From Streptomyces sp. Ag109_O5-1 (GTDB lineage: Bacteria; Actinomycetota; Actinomycetes; Streptomycetales; Streptomycetaceae): DNA of 64,000 nt. The stretch lies in contig NZ_RKQF01000001.1 in the NCBI RefSeq assembly GCF_003814875.1, positions 10,540,001-10,604,000 on the forward strand, read 5' to 3'. Below the pieces are notes generated by a model that saw nothing but the letters and a program-made list of their open reading frames with translations, ran no database searches and was not told the origin of the DNA. Positions 24,097-32,653 of this stretch are shown piece after piece; the first letter of the stretch is position 1; every line of letters starts with the position of its first letter. Both the position numbers and the translations under genes were made by a program.

Positions 24097-25602
24097 CTAC
24101 ATGTGCACGACCGGCGCCGCATCGGCGTCCTGCTCCGGCACTCCTCGCCGGAAGAGCAGGAAGGCGATCACCGCGCCCACCACGAACATGCCGGCCGACC
24201 ACCAGAACGCCGTGGTGTAGCTCTCGATCGTCGCCTGCGCCTGCACCAGCTTGCTGGTCGCGTCCTTGCCGGCCAGGTAGTCGGACGCCGCGCTCGCGGC
24301 CAGCGTGTTGAGCAGCGCCGTACCGATCGAACCGCCGACCTGCTGCATGGCGTTGACCGTCGCGGAGGCGACACCCGCCTCGTCCGCCGTCACCCCGCCG
24401 GTGGCGAGCTGCATGGCCGCCGGCATGACCAGACCGAGACCGAGACCGGTCACGATCAGCTGCGGGAGCACCGCGCTGACGTAGCTGGAGCCGACGCCGA
24501 TCCCGGTCAGCCAGGCCATACCGGCCGCGGAGACCGCGAAGCCCAGCGGGACGACCGCCTTCGGTCCTATCCGCGGCACCAGGACCTGGGTGCCCACCTG
24601 AGCAGTCACCATCAGGGCGCCGATCATCGGAAGGAACGCCACACCGGTCTTGGTCGGGCTGAAGCCGAGGTTCAGCTGGAGGTAGTAGGTGAGGAAGAGG
24701 AACACACCGAACATGCCGCCGGCGGAGATCAGCACGGCGAGGAACGAGGCGCCCCGGTTGCGGTCGAGCAGGATACCCAGCGGCAGCAGCGGGTGTGCGG
24801 ACTTGGTCTGCCACCAGGCGAAGGCCGCCAGGACGAGAACACCGGCGATCAGGAAGCCCCAGGTCAGCGGCGAACCCCAGTCGTGCGTCTCGGCGTTGGA
24901 GAAGCCGTAGACCAGCGAGAACAGACCGGCGGCGACCAGCACCGTGCCCGGCACGTCAAGCTTGGAGTTGGCGGCGTCACGGTGGTTGGTCAGCAGCATC
25001 AGGCCGCCCACGAAGGCGACGACGGCGATCGCGACGTTCACGTACAGCGTGTAGCGCCAGTCGAACGCGTCGGTCAGGGCGCCGCCGAGCAGCAGACCCA
25101 CCGCGCCGCCGGCGCCCGCGATGGCGCCGTAGACACTGAACGCCCTGGCCCGCTCACGGGCGTCGGTGAACGTGGTGTTGAGGAGGGAGAGCGCGGCCGG
25201 TGCGAGCAGTGCGCCGAAGGCACCCTGCAGGGCGCGCGCGGTGACCAGCATGCCGAAGCCGTTCGCGGCACCGCCCAGTGCGGAGACGGCGGCGAAGCCG
25301 ACGACTCCCACGAGGAAGGCCGTCTTGCGGCCGAACAGGTCGGCGATCCGGCCGCCGAGCAGCAGCAGGGACGCGAAGGCGAGAGCGTAGCCGGTGACGA
25401 TCCACTGCCGGTTGCCGTCGGAGAATCCGAGGTCGGCCTGGGCGGACGGCAGGGCGATGTTCACGATGGTCGCGTCGAGCACCACCATGAGCTGGGCGAC
25501 GGCGACGACCGCGAGGATCCACCACCGCTTCGATGAGGAGGCGGCCGGCGGCGCCTCCACGGCACCGACGTGGACGTCGTCGGTCAGGGTCTTCTCAGAC
25601 AT
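24097..25602 (-). CDS. DHA2-family (EmrB/QacA-like) 14-TM drug efflux MFS transporter
   Basis: 501 aa from ATG 25602. It has about 14 TM helices. Family motifs: D1-like LDATIVNIALPSAQADLGFS in TM1, GGRIADLFGRKTAF (motif A), RALQGAFGALLAPAALSLL (motif B) and the motif C antiporter stretch AIAGAGGAVGLLLGGALTDAFDWRYTLYVN in TM5. Proton-driven export of drugs or own metabolites is expected. Its promoter is overlaid by two dyads of TetR type, yet no TetR gene adjoins; the divergent neighbour is an ArsR gene. The repeat at 23967 follows as terminator. Confidence 0.9.
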   Translation of the reverse strand: MSEKTLTDDVHVGAVEAPPAASSSKRWWILAVVAVAQLMVVLDATIVNIALPSAQADLGFSDGNRQWIVTGYALAFASLLLLGGRIADLFGRKTAFLVGVVGFAAVSALGGAANGFGMLVTARALQGAFGALLAPAALSLLNTTFTDARERARAFSVYGAIAGAGGAVGLLLGGALTDAFDWRYTLYVNVAIAVVAFVGGLMLLTNHRDAANSKLDVPGTVLVAAGLFSLVYGFSNAETHDWGSPLTWGFLIAGVLVLAAFAWWQTKSAHPLLPLGILLDRNRGASFLAVLISAGGMFGVFLFLTYYLQLNLGFSPTKTGVAFLPMIGALMVTAQVGTQVLVPRIGPKAVVPLGFAVSAAGMAWLTGIGVGSSYVSAVLPQLIVTGLGLGLVMPAAMQLATGGVTADEAGVASATVNAMQQVGGSIGTALLNTLAASAASDYLAGKDATSKLVQAQATIESYTTAFWWSAGMFVVGAVIAFLLFRRGVPEQDADAAPVVHM

Positions 25603-25678
25603 TGGCGAACCATTCCAGGGAAGCCGTTCGGGATTTACCAAAGAAGCCGCCTCGAACGACGGCCTCGCGAGGCGGCGA

Positions 25679-25693
25679 ACGAAACGGTTTCGT
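25679..25693. promoter_or_regulatory. TetR-type operator O2 of the efflux gene
   Basis: Perfect palindrome ACGAAAC-G-GTTTCGT lying directly after the predicted transcription start of the efflux gene. It shares its GAAAC/GTTTC core with O1. Confidence 0.6.
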
Positions 25694-25701
25694 ACACGTC
25701 G

Positions 25702-25730
25702 AGCCTAGACCACGTTCAGCGAAACGGCAA
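25702..25730 (-). promoter_or_regulatory. Sigma-70-type promoter of the efflux gene
   Basis: On the - strand, TTGCCG (25730-25725), 17 bases, TAGGCT (25707-25702), close to the housekeeping consensus TTGAC-N17-TAGRRT. The -35 lies inside operator O1. Confidence 0.65.
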
Positions 25731-25740
25731 CGTTTCGCTG
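25717..25740. promoter_or_regulatory. TetR-type operator O1 of the efflux gene
   Basis: Perfect 10-bp arms CAGCGAAACG and CGTTTCGCTG around GCAA. The -35 box is at its centre, so a bound repressor would block polymerase. The regulator is not encoded next to it. Confidence 0.65.
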
Positions 25741-25771
25741 TAGAGGGGGTGCGGTCGCCGTGAAGCCTGCG

Positions 25772-25807
25772 TATGCCTTGACGGGAATATAACCAGTCAG
25801 GCATATT
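25772..25807 (+). promoter_or_regulatory. ArsR-gene promoter with overlapping inverted repeat
   Basis: TTGACG (25778-25783), 18 bases, CATATT (25802-25807), then seven bases to the ATG at 25814, so the transcript has almost no leader. TATGCCT (25772-25778) and AGGCATA (25799-25805) are a perfect 7-bp inverted repeat bracketing the promoter, a likely ArsR operator. Confidence 0.55.
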
Positions 25808-25813
25808 GAAACC

Positions 25814-26161
25814 ATGTCCGAAGACACCCTCTGGACCGCCCTCGCCGACCCTCATCGAAGAGCCATAGTCGGCCTGCTCCTGACGCGCCCCCGGCCCGTC
25901 GGCGAGATCGTGGACGCATGCGGCCTCAGCCAGCCGAGCACCTCCAAGCACCTCAAGGTGCTGCGAGAGGCCGGCCTGGTCCGGGTGCGGCAGGACGCCC
26001 AGCGCCGTGTCTACGCACTCGACCCCGCCCCGATCGCCGAGCTGGACGCCTGGCTGGCCCCCTACCGCCGACTGTGGAACCGCAGTCTGGACGCCTTGGG
26101 GCGCCGCCTCGACGAGACGACGTACGACCCGGAAGAACCCCCTTCGAAGCCCAAGGACTGA
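25814..26161 (+). CDS. ArsR-family winged-helix repressor
   Basis: 115 aa: MSEDTLWTALADPHRRAIVG, then helix-turn-helix VGEIVDACGLSQPSTSKHLKVLREAGLV and wing VRVRQDAQRRVYAL. The metal-binding Cys box (ELCVCDL type) is absent, as in the ArsR subgroup that is paired with SRPBCC/AHSA1 proteins. The only Cys sits in the recognition region. It lies five bases before the SRPBCC gene, so the two are cotranscribed and probably autoregulated through the dyad over the promoter. The ligand is unknown. Confidence 0.9.
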   Translation: MSEDTLWTALADPHRRAIVGLLLTRPRPVGEIVDACGLSQPSTSKHLKVLREAGLVRVRQDAQRRVYALDPAPIAELDAWLAPYRRLWNRSLDALGRRLDETTYDPEEPPSKPKD

Positions 26162-26166
26162 TCCCC

Positions 26167-26697
26167 ATGCCCGCCGAACTCACCGGCACCTACGTCACCC
26201 TCGACGACGGCCGCCCGGCCGTCCGCTTCAGCCGCCTCTACGGCCACCCGATCGACCGCGTCTGGCACTTCGTCACCGACCCCGACGAACTCGCCGGGTG
26301 GTTCCCCTCCCGCGCCGAGATCGATCTGCGCCCCGGCGGCGCCGTCAAGTTCACCGGCGACCCGAACATGCCCGAGTCGTACGGCACCGTGCTCGCCGTC
26401 GACCCGCCCCGCCACCTGACCTTCGACTGGGGCGGCGACGAGCTCCGCTTCGAGCTCGCGCCGGACGGCGAGGACCGCACCCGCTTCACCCTCACCCACG
26501 TCCTGGGCGAGGAGAACACCGCCGCCCGCAACAGCGCCGGCTGGGAGGTCTGCCTCACCGCCCTCGACGCCAAGGCCCACGGCGAACGCTTCGAAGGGCC
26601 GCACGCCGGGGTCAACGCGCCCTGGAGGGAGTACTACCAGGGCTACCTCGACGCCGGCCTGCCCTCCGGCGCCCCCGTTCCCGGCCTCGACACCTGA
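26167..26697 (+). CDS. SRPBCC/AHSA1-domain protein
   Basis: 176 aa, ATG 26167. START/AHSA1-like fold: VRFSRLYGHPIDRVWHFVTDPDELAGWFPSRAEIDLRPGG, YGTVLAVDPPRHLTFDWGGDELRFEL, TRFTLTHVLGEENTAARNSAGWEVCLTAL. Such proteins bind hydrophobic ligands and typically follow an ArsR regulator, as here. Cytoplasmic; no catalytic residues are assignable. Its end is four bases from the convergent NHLM transporter gene, with no visible terminator between them. Confidence 0.88.
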   Translation: MPAELTGTYVTLDDGRPAVRFSRLYGHPIDRVWHFVTDPDELAGWFPSRAEIDLRPGGAVKFTGDPNMPESYGTVLAVDPPRHLTFDWGGDELRFELAPDGEDRTRFTLTHVLGEENTAARNSAGWEVCLTALDAKAHGERFEGPHAGVNAPWREYYQGYLDAGLPSGAPVPGLDT

Positions 26698-26701
26698 GCG
26701 C

Positions 26702-29518
26702 TCACGCCAGCTGCCGCCGCACCAGTTCGTGCAGCCGTCCGCCGGTGTCGGCGAGCAACTGGGCCGGCGGGCCCTGCTGGGCGACCTTGCCGTCCTCCAT
26801 CACGATGACGCGGTCGGCGTCCATGACCGTCGACAGGCGGTGGGCGATGACGATCCGGGTGGCGTTCAGCTTGCGCGTGCTCTCGATGACCGTGCGCTGG
26901 GTGTCGTTGTCGAGCGCGCTCGTCGCCTCGTCGAAGAATAGGATCCGGGGCCGCCGGATCAGCGCCTGGGCGATCATCAGGCGCTGCCGTTGCCCGCCCG
27001 AGATCGCGCCGCTCCCGGCGACGATCGTGTGCAGCCCCATCGGCATCCGCTTGATGTCCTCGGCGAGCCCCGCCATCTCGGCCGCCGCCATCGCCTCTTC
27101 GGGGGTGTACGGCTCGGTGCCGCAGATGACGTCCAGGATGGAGCCGGTGAACGGCTGCGCGTGCTGGAGCACCACACCGCACTGACGGCGTACGGCGGAC
27201 TGGTCGAGCGCGCCCAGGTCCTGACCGTCGTACAGGACGATCCCCGACACCGGCTTGTCGAAGCCGATCAGCAGGCGCAGCAGCGTCGACTTGCCGCAGC
27301 CGCTGGGGCCGACGACCGCCACGAACTCGCCGGGGCGGATGTCGAAGGAGACGTCGTCGAGGACCAGGGGGCCGTCGTCCGCGTAGCGGAAGGACAGCCG
27401 ACGGGCCTCGACCGCGCCGGACAGCGGCCCCGGGCGGGTGCTGGCGGTGCGTACCTCGGGGGCTGCCTCCAGGACCGGCTTGATCTCCTCGAACAGCGGC
27501 AGCGCGGCCACCGCCGACACGAAGGAACCGGTGAGCTGGGTGACCGAGGTGAGCAGCATCGTCACCGACGTGTTGAAGGTGAGGAAGGCCGCCGCGTCCA
27601 AGGCGCCCCTCGCCGGGCCGGCCAGCAGCATGAACATCAGCAGGGTGCAGACCGGGAGGTAGACCGAGCCGAGGACCGTGGTGAGGTTCTTGATCCGGCC
27701 GACCTTCTGCTGGAGCTCCCGGCTGCGCGCGAACTCGCCCGCCCAGGCCGCGTACGCGTAGTTCTCGGCCGCCGCCACCCGCAGCTTGGGCAGGCCCCGC
27801 AGGGTCTGGAAGGCCTGGTTGTTCAGCTTGTTGCCGAGCACCACAAGGCGGCGCTGCCAGCGCACCTGCCACAGCCCGAGTCCCAGGAACAGGGCGGCGA
27901 TGACCACGAGCATGCCCAGCGCGGCCAGTGCCATCGGGACGCTGTACCAGAACAGCAGGCCCAGGTTCATCGCTCCGACCGTCACCGACTGGGCGACCAC
28001 CGGGCCGACGCCCGCCAGCAGCCGGCGGATCGCGCTGATGCCCATCGCCGCGCTCGCCAGCTCACCCGTCGAACGCTGTGTGAAGAACTTCGTCGGCAGC
28101 CGCAACAGCCGGTCCCAGACGGCGGGTTGGAGCGTCGCCTCGATACGGCCCTCCAGACGGAGGATGGTCAGGTTCTCCAGGAGCGTGAAAGCGGCCGACA
28201 CCACCGCGCTGATCATCACCGCGAGACAGACCTGCACGATCAGGTTCGTCTGGGCCTTCGGCACATAGTCGCCCAGCACCTTGCCGGTGGCGATCGGCAC
28301 CAGCGAGCCGATCGCCACGGTCACCAGACCGGCGAGGAGCAGACTGCCGAGGTCGCCACGCGTGCCCTGCAGACTGAACCGGAGCAGGCCCAGCGGACTG
28401 GGCGCCTTGTCGGGCAGCGGGCGGTAGAACATCACCGCGCGCGGCTCGAACTCCTCCGCGTTCGCCTTCTCGATCGGTGTCTCCCGGCCGGTCGCCGGAT
28501 GGACGGCCACATAGCCGCCGCGCCGCCACAGCAACGCGACCGGCGCCCCGGACAGGGCCCGGTGGCCGACCAGCGGGCCGACGTTGTCCCGCCACCAGCT
28601 GCCGTCGAGCCGTACCGCCCGGGTCCGTACCCGGGAGGCCAGCGCCACCCGTTCGACCGGATCGATGCGGTCGCTCTCGGTGCCGCTCTGCGCGGGCTCG
28701 GCGAGGGTGATGCCCGCCGCCTGGGCGACCAGTTTGCAGGCCGCGTAGGAGGCGTCGGCGTCGGCGGCAGTGGTGCGCTTGGACCCCTTGCCGATCGAGG
28801 CGAGAAGGGTGCGGTCGGCCTGGGCGCGGACCGCCTCACCGGCCTTGATACCGGCCGCGGTCCGGGACTCGTGGGTGCGCTCCAGCTGCTCGATCCAGCG
28901 GTCCAGCGTGGTGAGCAGCCGGTACTCCTGGTCCACCATGCTCTGCCACACGGCCGGGTCCATCAGCAGATCCGCGGCCGCCTCCGCGCCGTACAGCGAG
29001 CCGTACTGGACACTGCCCGGCGGCACCTGCATCCAGAGGACGTCGTCGTCGGTCGGGGCCGCGGCCCGCTCGCCGGCGGTCATCGGCGCCTGGAAGAGGA
29101 TGGACAGGCCACGGCCGACACCGAGGGCGAGGGCGTACTCCAGGGGGCTCGTCGTCGGCGGTACGTACTGGGGGTTGCCGTACTCGTCGTAGGACCAGGT
29201 CTGGGTGCTGGCGGGCTGGTACAGCTCGCGCAGGCCGATGCGGTGGACGACGCAGTCGCGCAACGGGCGTGCCACCAGCGTGTGCTGGGGCCCGGCGACC
29301 GGACCGAGCAGCAGCGAGCCGGCCTCCAGCCGCCCCAAGTGATGCCAGTGGCCCTGCTGTTCGGCGTCCACCGCGAACAGGTCCAGCGCGCCGGACGCCA
29401 CCAGCCACAGGACCTGCGGACCTTCGAGGTCGAGCCGGTTGAAGCCGGTGCAGTCGATCCGGGCGCCCAGCGAGCCGAGCGCGCCGAGAACGAGGTCGCC
29501 TCCGTCTACGGTCGTCAT
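26702..29518 (-). CDS. NHLM-type peptide-export ABC transporter, permease/ATPase without peptidase
   Basis: 938 aa, ATG 29518, one base after the stop of the C39 transporter gene. A long N-terminal region (about 1-390) with a cyclic-nucleotide-binding-like beta start is typical of the NHLM ABC2 protein. The exporter TM domain follows (about 395-690, SLLLAGLVTVAIGSLVPIATG, TKFFTQRSTGELASAAM), then the ATPase: Walker A GPSGCGKSTL, signature ISGGQRQRLMIAQAL, Walker B ILFFDEATSALD, His in VIAHRLSTV. It likely pairs with the C39 protein to export the precursor peptide encoded at the head of the operon. Confidence 0.88.
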   Translation of the reverse strand: MTTVDGGDLVLGALGSLGARIDCTGFNRLDLEGPQVLWLVASGALDLFAVDAEQQGHWHHLGRLEAGSLLLGPVAGPQHTLVARPLRDCVVHRIGLRELYQPASTQTWSYDEYGNPQYVPPTTSPLEYALALGVGRGLSILFQAPMTAGERAAAPTDDDVLWMQVPPGSVQYGSLYGAEAAADLLMDPAVWQSMVDQEYRLLTTLDRWIEQLERTHESRTAAGIKAGEAVRAQADRTLLASIGKGSKRTTAADADASYAACKLVAQAAGITLAEPAQSGTESDRIDPVERVALASRVRTRAVRLDGSWWRDNVGPLVGHRALSGAPVALLWRRGGYVAVHPATGRETPIEKANAEEFEPRAVMFYRPLPDKAPSPLGLLRFSLQGTRGDLGSLLLAGLVTVAIGSLVPIATGKVLGDYVPKAQTNLIVQVCLAVMISAVVSAAFTLLENLTILRLEGRIEATLQPAVWDRLLRLPTKFFTQRSTGELASAAMGISAIRRLLAGVGPVVAQSVTVGAMNLGLLFWYSVPMALAALGMLVVIAALFLGLGLWQVRWQRRLVVLGNKLNNQAFQTLRGLPKLRVAAAENYAYAAWAGEFARSRELQQKVGRIKNLTTVLGSVYLPVCTLLMFMLLAGPARGALDAAAFLTFNTSVTMLLTSVTQLTGSFVSAVAALPLFEEIKPVLEAAPEVRTASTRPGPLSGAVEARRLSFRYADDGPLVLDDVSFDIRPGEFVAVVGPSGCGKSTLLRLLIGFDKPVSGIVLYDGQDLGALDQSAVRRQCGVVLQHAQPFTGSILDVICGTEPYTPEEAMAAAEMAGLAEDIKRMPMGLHTIVAGSGAISGGQRQRLMIAQALIRRPRILFFDEATSALDNDTQRTVIESTRKLNATRIVIAHRLSTVMDADRVIVMEDGKVAQQGPPAQLLADTGGRLHELVRRQLA

Positions 29519-29519
29519 C

Positions 29520-31742
29520 TCATCGCTCCCTGACCAGCGCGGCGTACGCCCCGCCGTGTGCCACCAACTCGTCGTGCCGTCCGCGCTCCACGATCGTGCC
29601 GTGCTGGAGCACGACGATCTCGTCGCTGTCGCGGACCGTGCTCAGCCGGTGCGCGATCACCACGCAGGCGCAGCCGCGCCGGCGCAGGTTGTCCATCACG
29701 GTCAGCTCGGTCTCGGCGTCCAGCGCGCTGGTCACCTCGTCGAGCACCAGGATGCTCGGCCTGCGCACCAACGCCCGTGCGATCTCCAGGCGTTGCCGCT
29801 GGCCGCCGGAGAAGTTGCGGCCGTCCTGCTCGACCCTGCTGTGGATACCTCCGGGCCGGCGCATCACCACGTCGTACAGGGCCGCGTCCTGCAGCGCCTC
29901 CACGACGGCCTCGTCCGGGATCGACGGGTCCCACAGCGCCACGTTGTCGCGCACCGAGCCCTCGAAGAGGAAGACGTCCTGGTCGACGAAGGAGACGGAG
30001 GCGGCGAGCGCGCCGCGCGGGATGTCCTCCAGACGCTGTCCGTCGATGCGGATCACACCCTCCCAGGGGGAGTAGAGACCCGAGATCAGCCGGGAGACCG
30101 TGGACTTGCCGCTGCCCGAGCCGCCTACCAGAGCCACCTGCCGGCCCGGTCCGACGGTCAGGTCGAAGCCGGTGAGCAGGGGCTTGTCCAGTGGGCTGTA
30201 GCCGAAGGAGATGTTCTCCAGCTCGACATGGCCCTGGAGCCGTCGGGTCGACCCGTCCGCGCCGGGGCGGGCGTAGATGGGGTCCGCCTGGAAGTTCTCC
30301 ACATCCTTGAGGCGGGCCACGTCGGCCGCGAAGTCCTGGATGCGGCCCGCGACACCGTTGAGCCGGGTGAGGGGGGCGGTGAAGCGGGTGACCAGGGACT
30401 GGAAGGCCACCAGCAGACCGACCGAGATACCGCCCTCGACCGCCCGCATACCGCCGATCCACAGGATCAGTGCGCTGTTGAGGGTGGCGAGGGTCGGGGC
30501 GACCACGCCGAGCCAGGCGCTCGGCACACCGAGGCGCTGCTGTTCCTCCAGGGTGGCCGCGTGCTGCCCGGCCCACTTGCGGAAGTAGCCGTCCTCGCCG
30601 CCGGTCGCCTTCATCGTCTCGATCAGCTGAAGGCCGGTGTAGGAGGTGTTGGTGAGCCGGGCGGTGTCCGCGCGCAGCTTGGCGGTCCGGGTCGCGCGCA
30701 GCCGTACGACGAACCGCATCGCCACGATGTTCAGCAGCGCCACGCCGATGCCGAGGAAGGTGAGCTGGGCGTCGTAGGTATAGAGGAGTACGGCGTAGAG
30801 GACGACGACCACCGCGTCCACGCCCGCCGCGGCGAGGTCGCGGGCGAGGGTCTCGGCGACCTGGTCGTTGGACTGGAGCCGCTGGACCAGGTCGGCGGGG
30901 CTGCGCTGGGAGAAGAAGGTCACCGGCAGCCGCAGCAGATGGCGCAGGAAGCGGGCGCTGGAGAGGGTGGAGGAGACGATCCGGCCGTGCAGCAGGTTCG
31001 CCTGCTGCAACCAGGTCAGCACCAGCGTGAGCAGGACACAGGTGCCCATCGCGGCGAACAGCACGGAGAGCAGCGAGGTCTGGCCGCCGATCAGGAACAG
31101 GTCGATGTACTGCCGGCTGAGCGCGGGCAGTGCCGCGCCCACGACCACCAGCAGCAGGCTGGCCAGGACGGCCGCGGGCATGGTGCCGGCGGTGCCGCGC
31201 AGCCGGGCCGGCATCGCGCCCAGGACTCCGGGACGGCGGCCACCCTTCTCGAAACCGTCGCCCGGCTCCAGGACCAGCACCACACCCGTGAAGCTGCCGT
31301 CGAACTCCTCCATGGGCACGAACCGGCGGCCCTTGGCGGGGTCGTTGATGTAGACGCCCCGGCGGCCGAAGCGGCGGCCCATGCCGTCGTAGACGACGTA
31401 GTGGTTGAACTCCCAGAACAGGATCGCCGGGGCCTGGACATCGGCGAGGGCGGCCAGGTCCATCTGCATGCCCTTGGCCGTCAGGCCGTAACTGCGGGCC
31501 GCCTTCAGTAGGTTGCTGGCGCGCGAGCCGTCGCGGGAGACACCGCAGGCGATCCGCAGCTCCTCCAGCGGGACATGACGGCCGTAGTGGCCGAGGATCA
31601 TCGAGAGGGAGGCGGCGCCGCACTCGACCGCCTCCATCTGGAGCACGGTAGGCGTGCGGACCGTGCCGCCGCGGCCCTTGGGCACCGGACGCTTGGGCGG
31701 GGCGGCACGCCGGCGGCCGCGGGTCTCCTGGGCGGTGGTCAC
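29520..31742 (-). CDS. C39 peptidase-containing ABC exporter (bacteriocin processing and export)
   Basis: 740 aa from GTG 31742, which overlaps the HlyD stop (GTGA). Domains: C39 cysteine peptidase (about 25-165) with oxyanion Gln35 and Cys41 in LQMEAVECGAASL, His in FNHYVVYDG and Asp in YINDPAKG. Then an exporter TM domain (about 190-480, VTFFSQRSPADLVQRLQSNDQV) and an ATPase with VGGSGSGKSTVSRL, FSGGQRQRLEIARAL and ILVLDEVTSALD. C39 domains cut leaders after a Gly-Gly pair during export. The gene at 32654-32869 encodes exactly such a leader, so it is the probable substrate. NHLM ABC1 type. Confidence 0.92.
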   Translation of the reverse strand: MTTAQETRGRRRAAPPKRPVPKGRGGTVRTPTVLQMEAVECGAASLSMILGHYGRHVPLEELRIACGVSRDGSRASNLLKAARSYGLTAKGMQMDLAALADVQAPAILFWEFNHYVVYDGMGRRFGRRGVYINDPAKGRRFVPMEEFDGSFTGVVLVLEPGDGFEKGGRRPGVLGAMPARLRGTAGTMPAAVLASLLLVVVGAALPALSRQYIDLFLIGGQTSLLSVLFAAMGTCVLLTLVLTWLQQANLLHGRIVSSTLSSARFLRHLLRLPVTFFSQRSPADLVQRLQSNDQVAETLARDLAAAGVDAVVVVLYAVLLYTYDAQLTFLGIGVALLNIVAMRFVVRLRATRTAKLRADTARLTNTSYTGLQLIETMKATGGEDGYFRKWAGQHAATLEEQQRLGVPSAWLGVVAPTLATLNSALILWIGGMRAVEGGISVGLLVAFQSLVTRFTAPLTRLNGVAGRIQDFAADVARLKDVENFQADPIYARPGADGSTRRLQGHVELENISFGYSPLDKPLLTGFDLTVGPGRQVALVGGSGSGKSTVSRLISGLYSPWEGVIRIDGQRLEDIPRGALAASVSFVDQDVFLFEGSVRDNVALWDPSIPDEAVVEALQDAALYDVVMRRPGGIHSRVEQDGRNFSGGQRQRLEIARALVRRPSILVLDEVTSALDAETELTVMDNLRRRGCACVVIAHRLSTVRDSDEIVVLQHGTIVERGRHDELVAHGGAYAALVRER

Positions 31743-32545
31743 GGGAGCAGCCAATCGACGGGACGCTGGTCGGCCAGCCGGATCGAACCCGAGGCCAGGG
31801 TCATGGAGTCCAGCCGGAACGGCGGCCCGTCGGCCGAGGACCACTTGTAGCCGCTCTTCGTCCTCTTCGACGTGTCCAGCCGGACCAGTACGGCCACCGG
31901 GCGGCCCTTCTTGCTGAACTGCTCGCCCAGCTGGCTGTCCCCGAGGAACGCGGCGATCGACTGGGCCGACTGGGCGGAGCGGTCCACCGACTTCACCTGG
32001 CCGCGCAGCACTCCGTACTCCTGGGTCGACACCGACGACACGGTCAGATCGACCTGGGCGTTCGCGGGTATGGAGGAGGCGTTCTCGGCGGGGACGTAGA
32101 CCGTCGCGTACAGCGGGTCCGAGGCGTGGGCGATCTTCTCCACGGCGGCGACGTTCGCGCCGGTCTGGATGATCTGCCCGATGGTCGCGGCCAGCGCGCT
32201 GATCCGCCCGGCGGCGACCGTCCGGACGATCGAGTCGCCCTGGGGGGTACGGACCTTCAGGACGGGGGAGTTCGCCGGGAGCCGTTCGCCCTGCTCGGCG
32301 AGGACGGCCGTGACCTGGCCGGCGACGGGGCTCTGCAGGATGTAGCTGCCCTGCCCGTGGGTGAGGATGGCCTGCGCGCTCACCGTGGAGGCGACCGAAC
32401 CGGTCACCGCCCACACCGAGGCCGCCGCCATCACGACGACCGAGACGGACAGCGCGAGCCAGCCCTGTGGACGGGCGAACCGCACCGGGAGATCGAGCTC
32501 CTCCGGTGACTGGAGCTTGGCGAGGGCCTGTTGGCGGAACTGCAC
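31739..32545 (-). CDS. HlyD-family adaptor of the peptide exporter
   Basis: 268 aa, ATG 32545. A short cytoplasmic N-terminus, one TM helix (about 31-52, LALSVSVVVMAAASVWAVTG), then an outer-face part with HlyD-like barrel and lipoyl segments: ILTHGQGSYILQSPVAGQVTAV, GERLPANSPVLKVRTP, ATVYVPAENASSIPANAQVDLTVSS. In Gram-positive exporters this protein links the ABC dimer to the outside. It lies between the precursor gene and the C39 gene, which it overlaps. Confidence 0.88.
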   Translation of the reverse strand: MQFRQQALAKLQSPEELDLPVRFARPQGWLALSVSVVVMAAASVWAVTGSVASTVSAQAILTHGQGSYILQSPVAGQVTAVLAEQGERLPANSPVLKVRTPQGDSIVRTVAAGRISALAATIGQIIQTGANVAAVEKIAHASDPLYATVYVPAENASSIPANAQVDLTVSSVSTQEYGVLRGQVKSVDRSAQSAQSIAAFLGDSQLGEQFSKKGRPVAVLVRLDTSKRTKSGYKWSSADGPPFRLDSMTLASGSIRLADQRPVDWLLP

Positions 32546-32579
32546 GGAACTTCCCTCACCTGTGGGAGAGACGCTGATG

Positions 32580-32599
32580 AAAAGGCGTTTCAGAACGCC
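32580..32599 (-). terminator. Intrinsic terminator/attenuator between precursor and exporter genes
   Basis: On the - strand GGCGTT-CTGA-AACGCC is followed by TTTT, a rare U-tract terminator for this genome. It sits between the peptide gene (stop 32654) and the HlyD gene (start 32545), so it should let much more precursor mRNA than exporter mRNA accumulate. Confidence 0.6.
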
Positions 32600-32653
32600 C
32601 GAGAGCCCCGGCGCCGGGATCCGGCTCCGGGACTCAGCGGTAACGAGGTGCGA

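Noticed and set aside
29520..32414. A 964-aa C39 transporter starting at 32414
   Set aside because: The extra N-terminus overlaps the HlyD gene in another frame and is Arg/Gly/Pro shadow sequence; GTG 31742 gives the normal family length.
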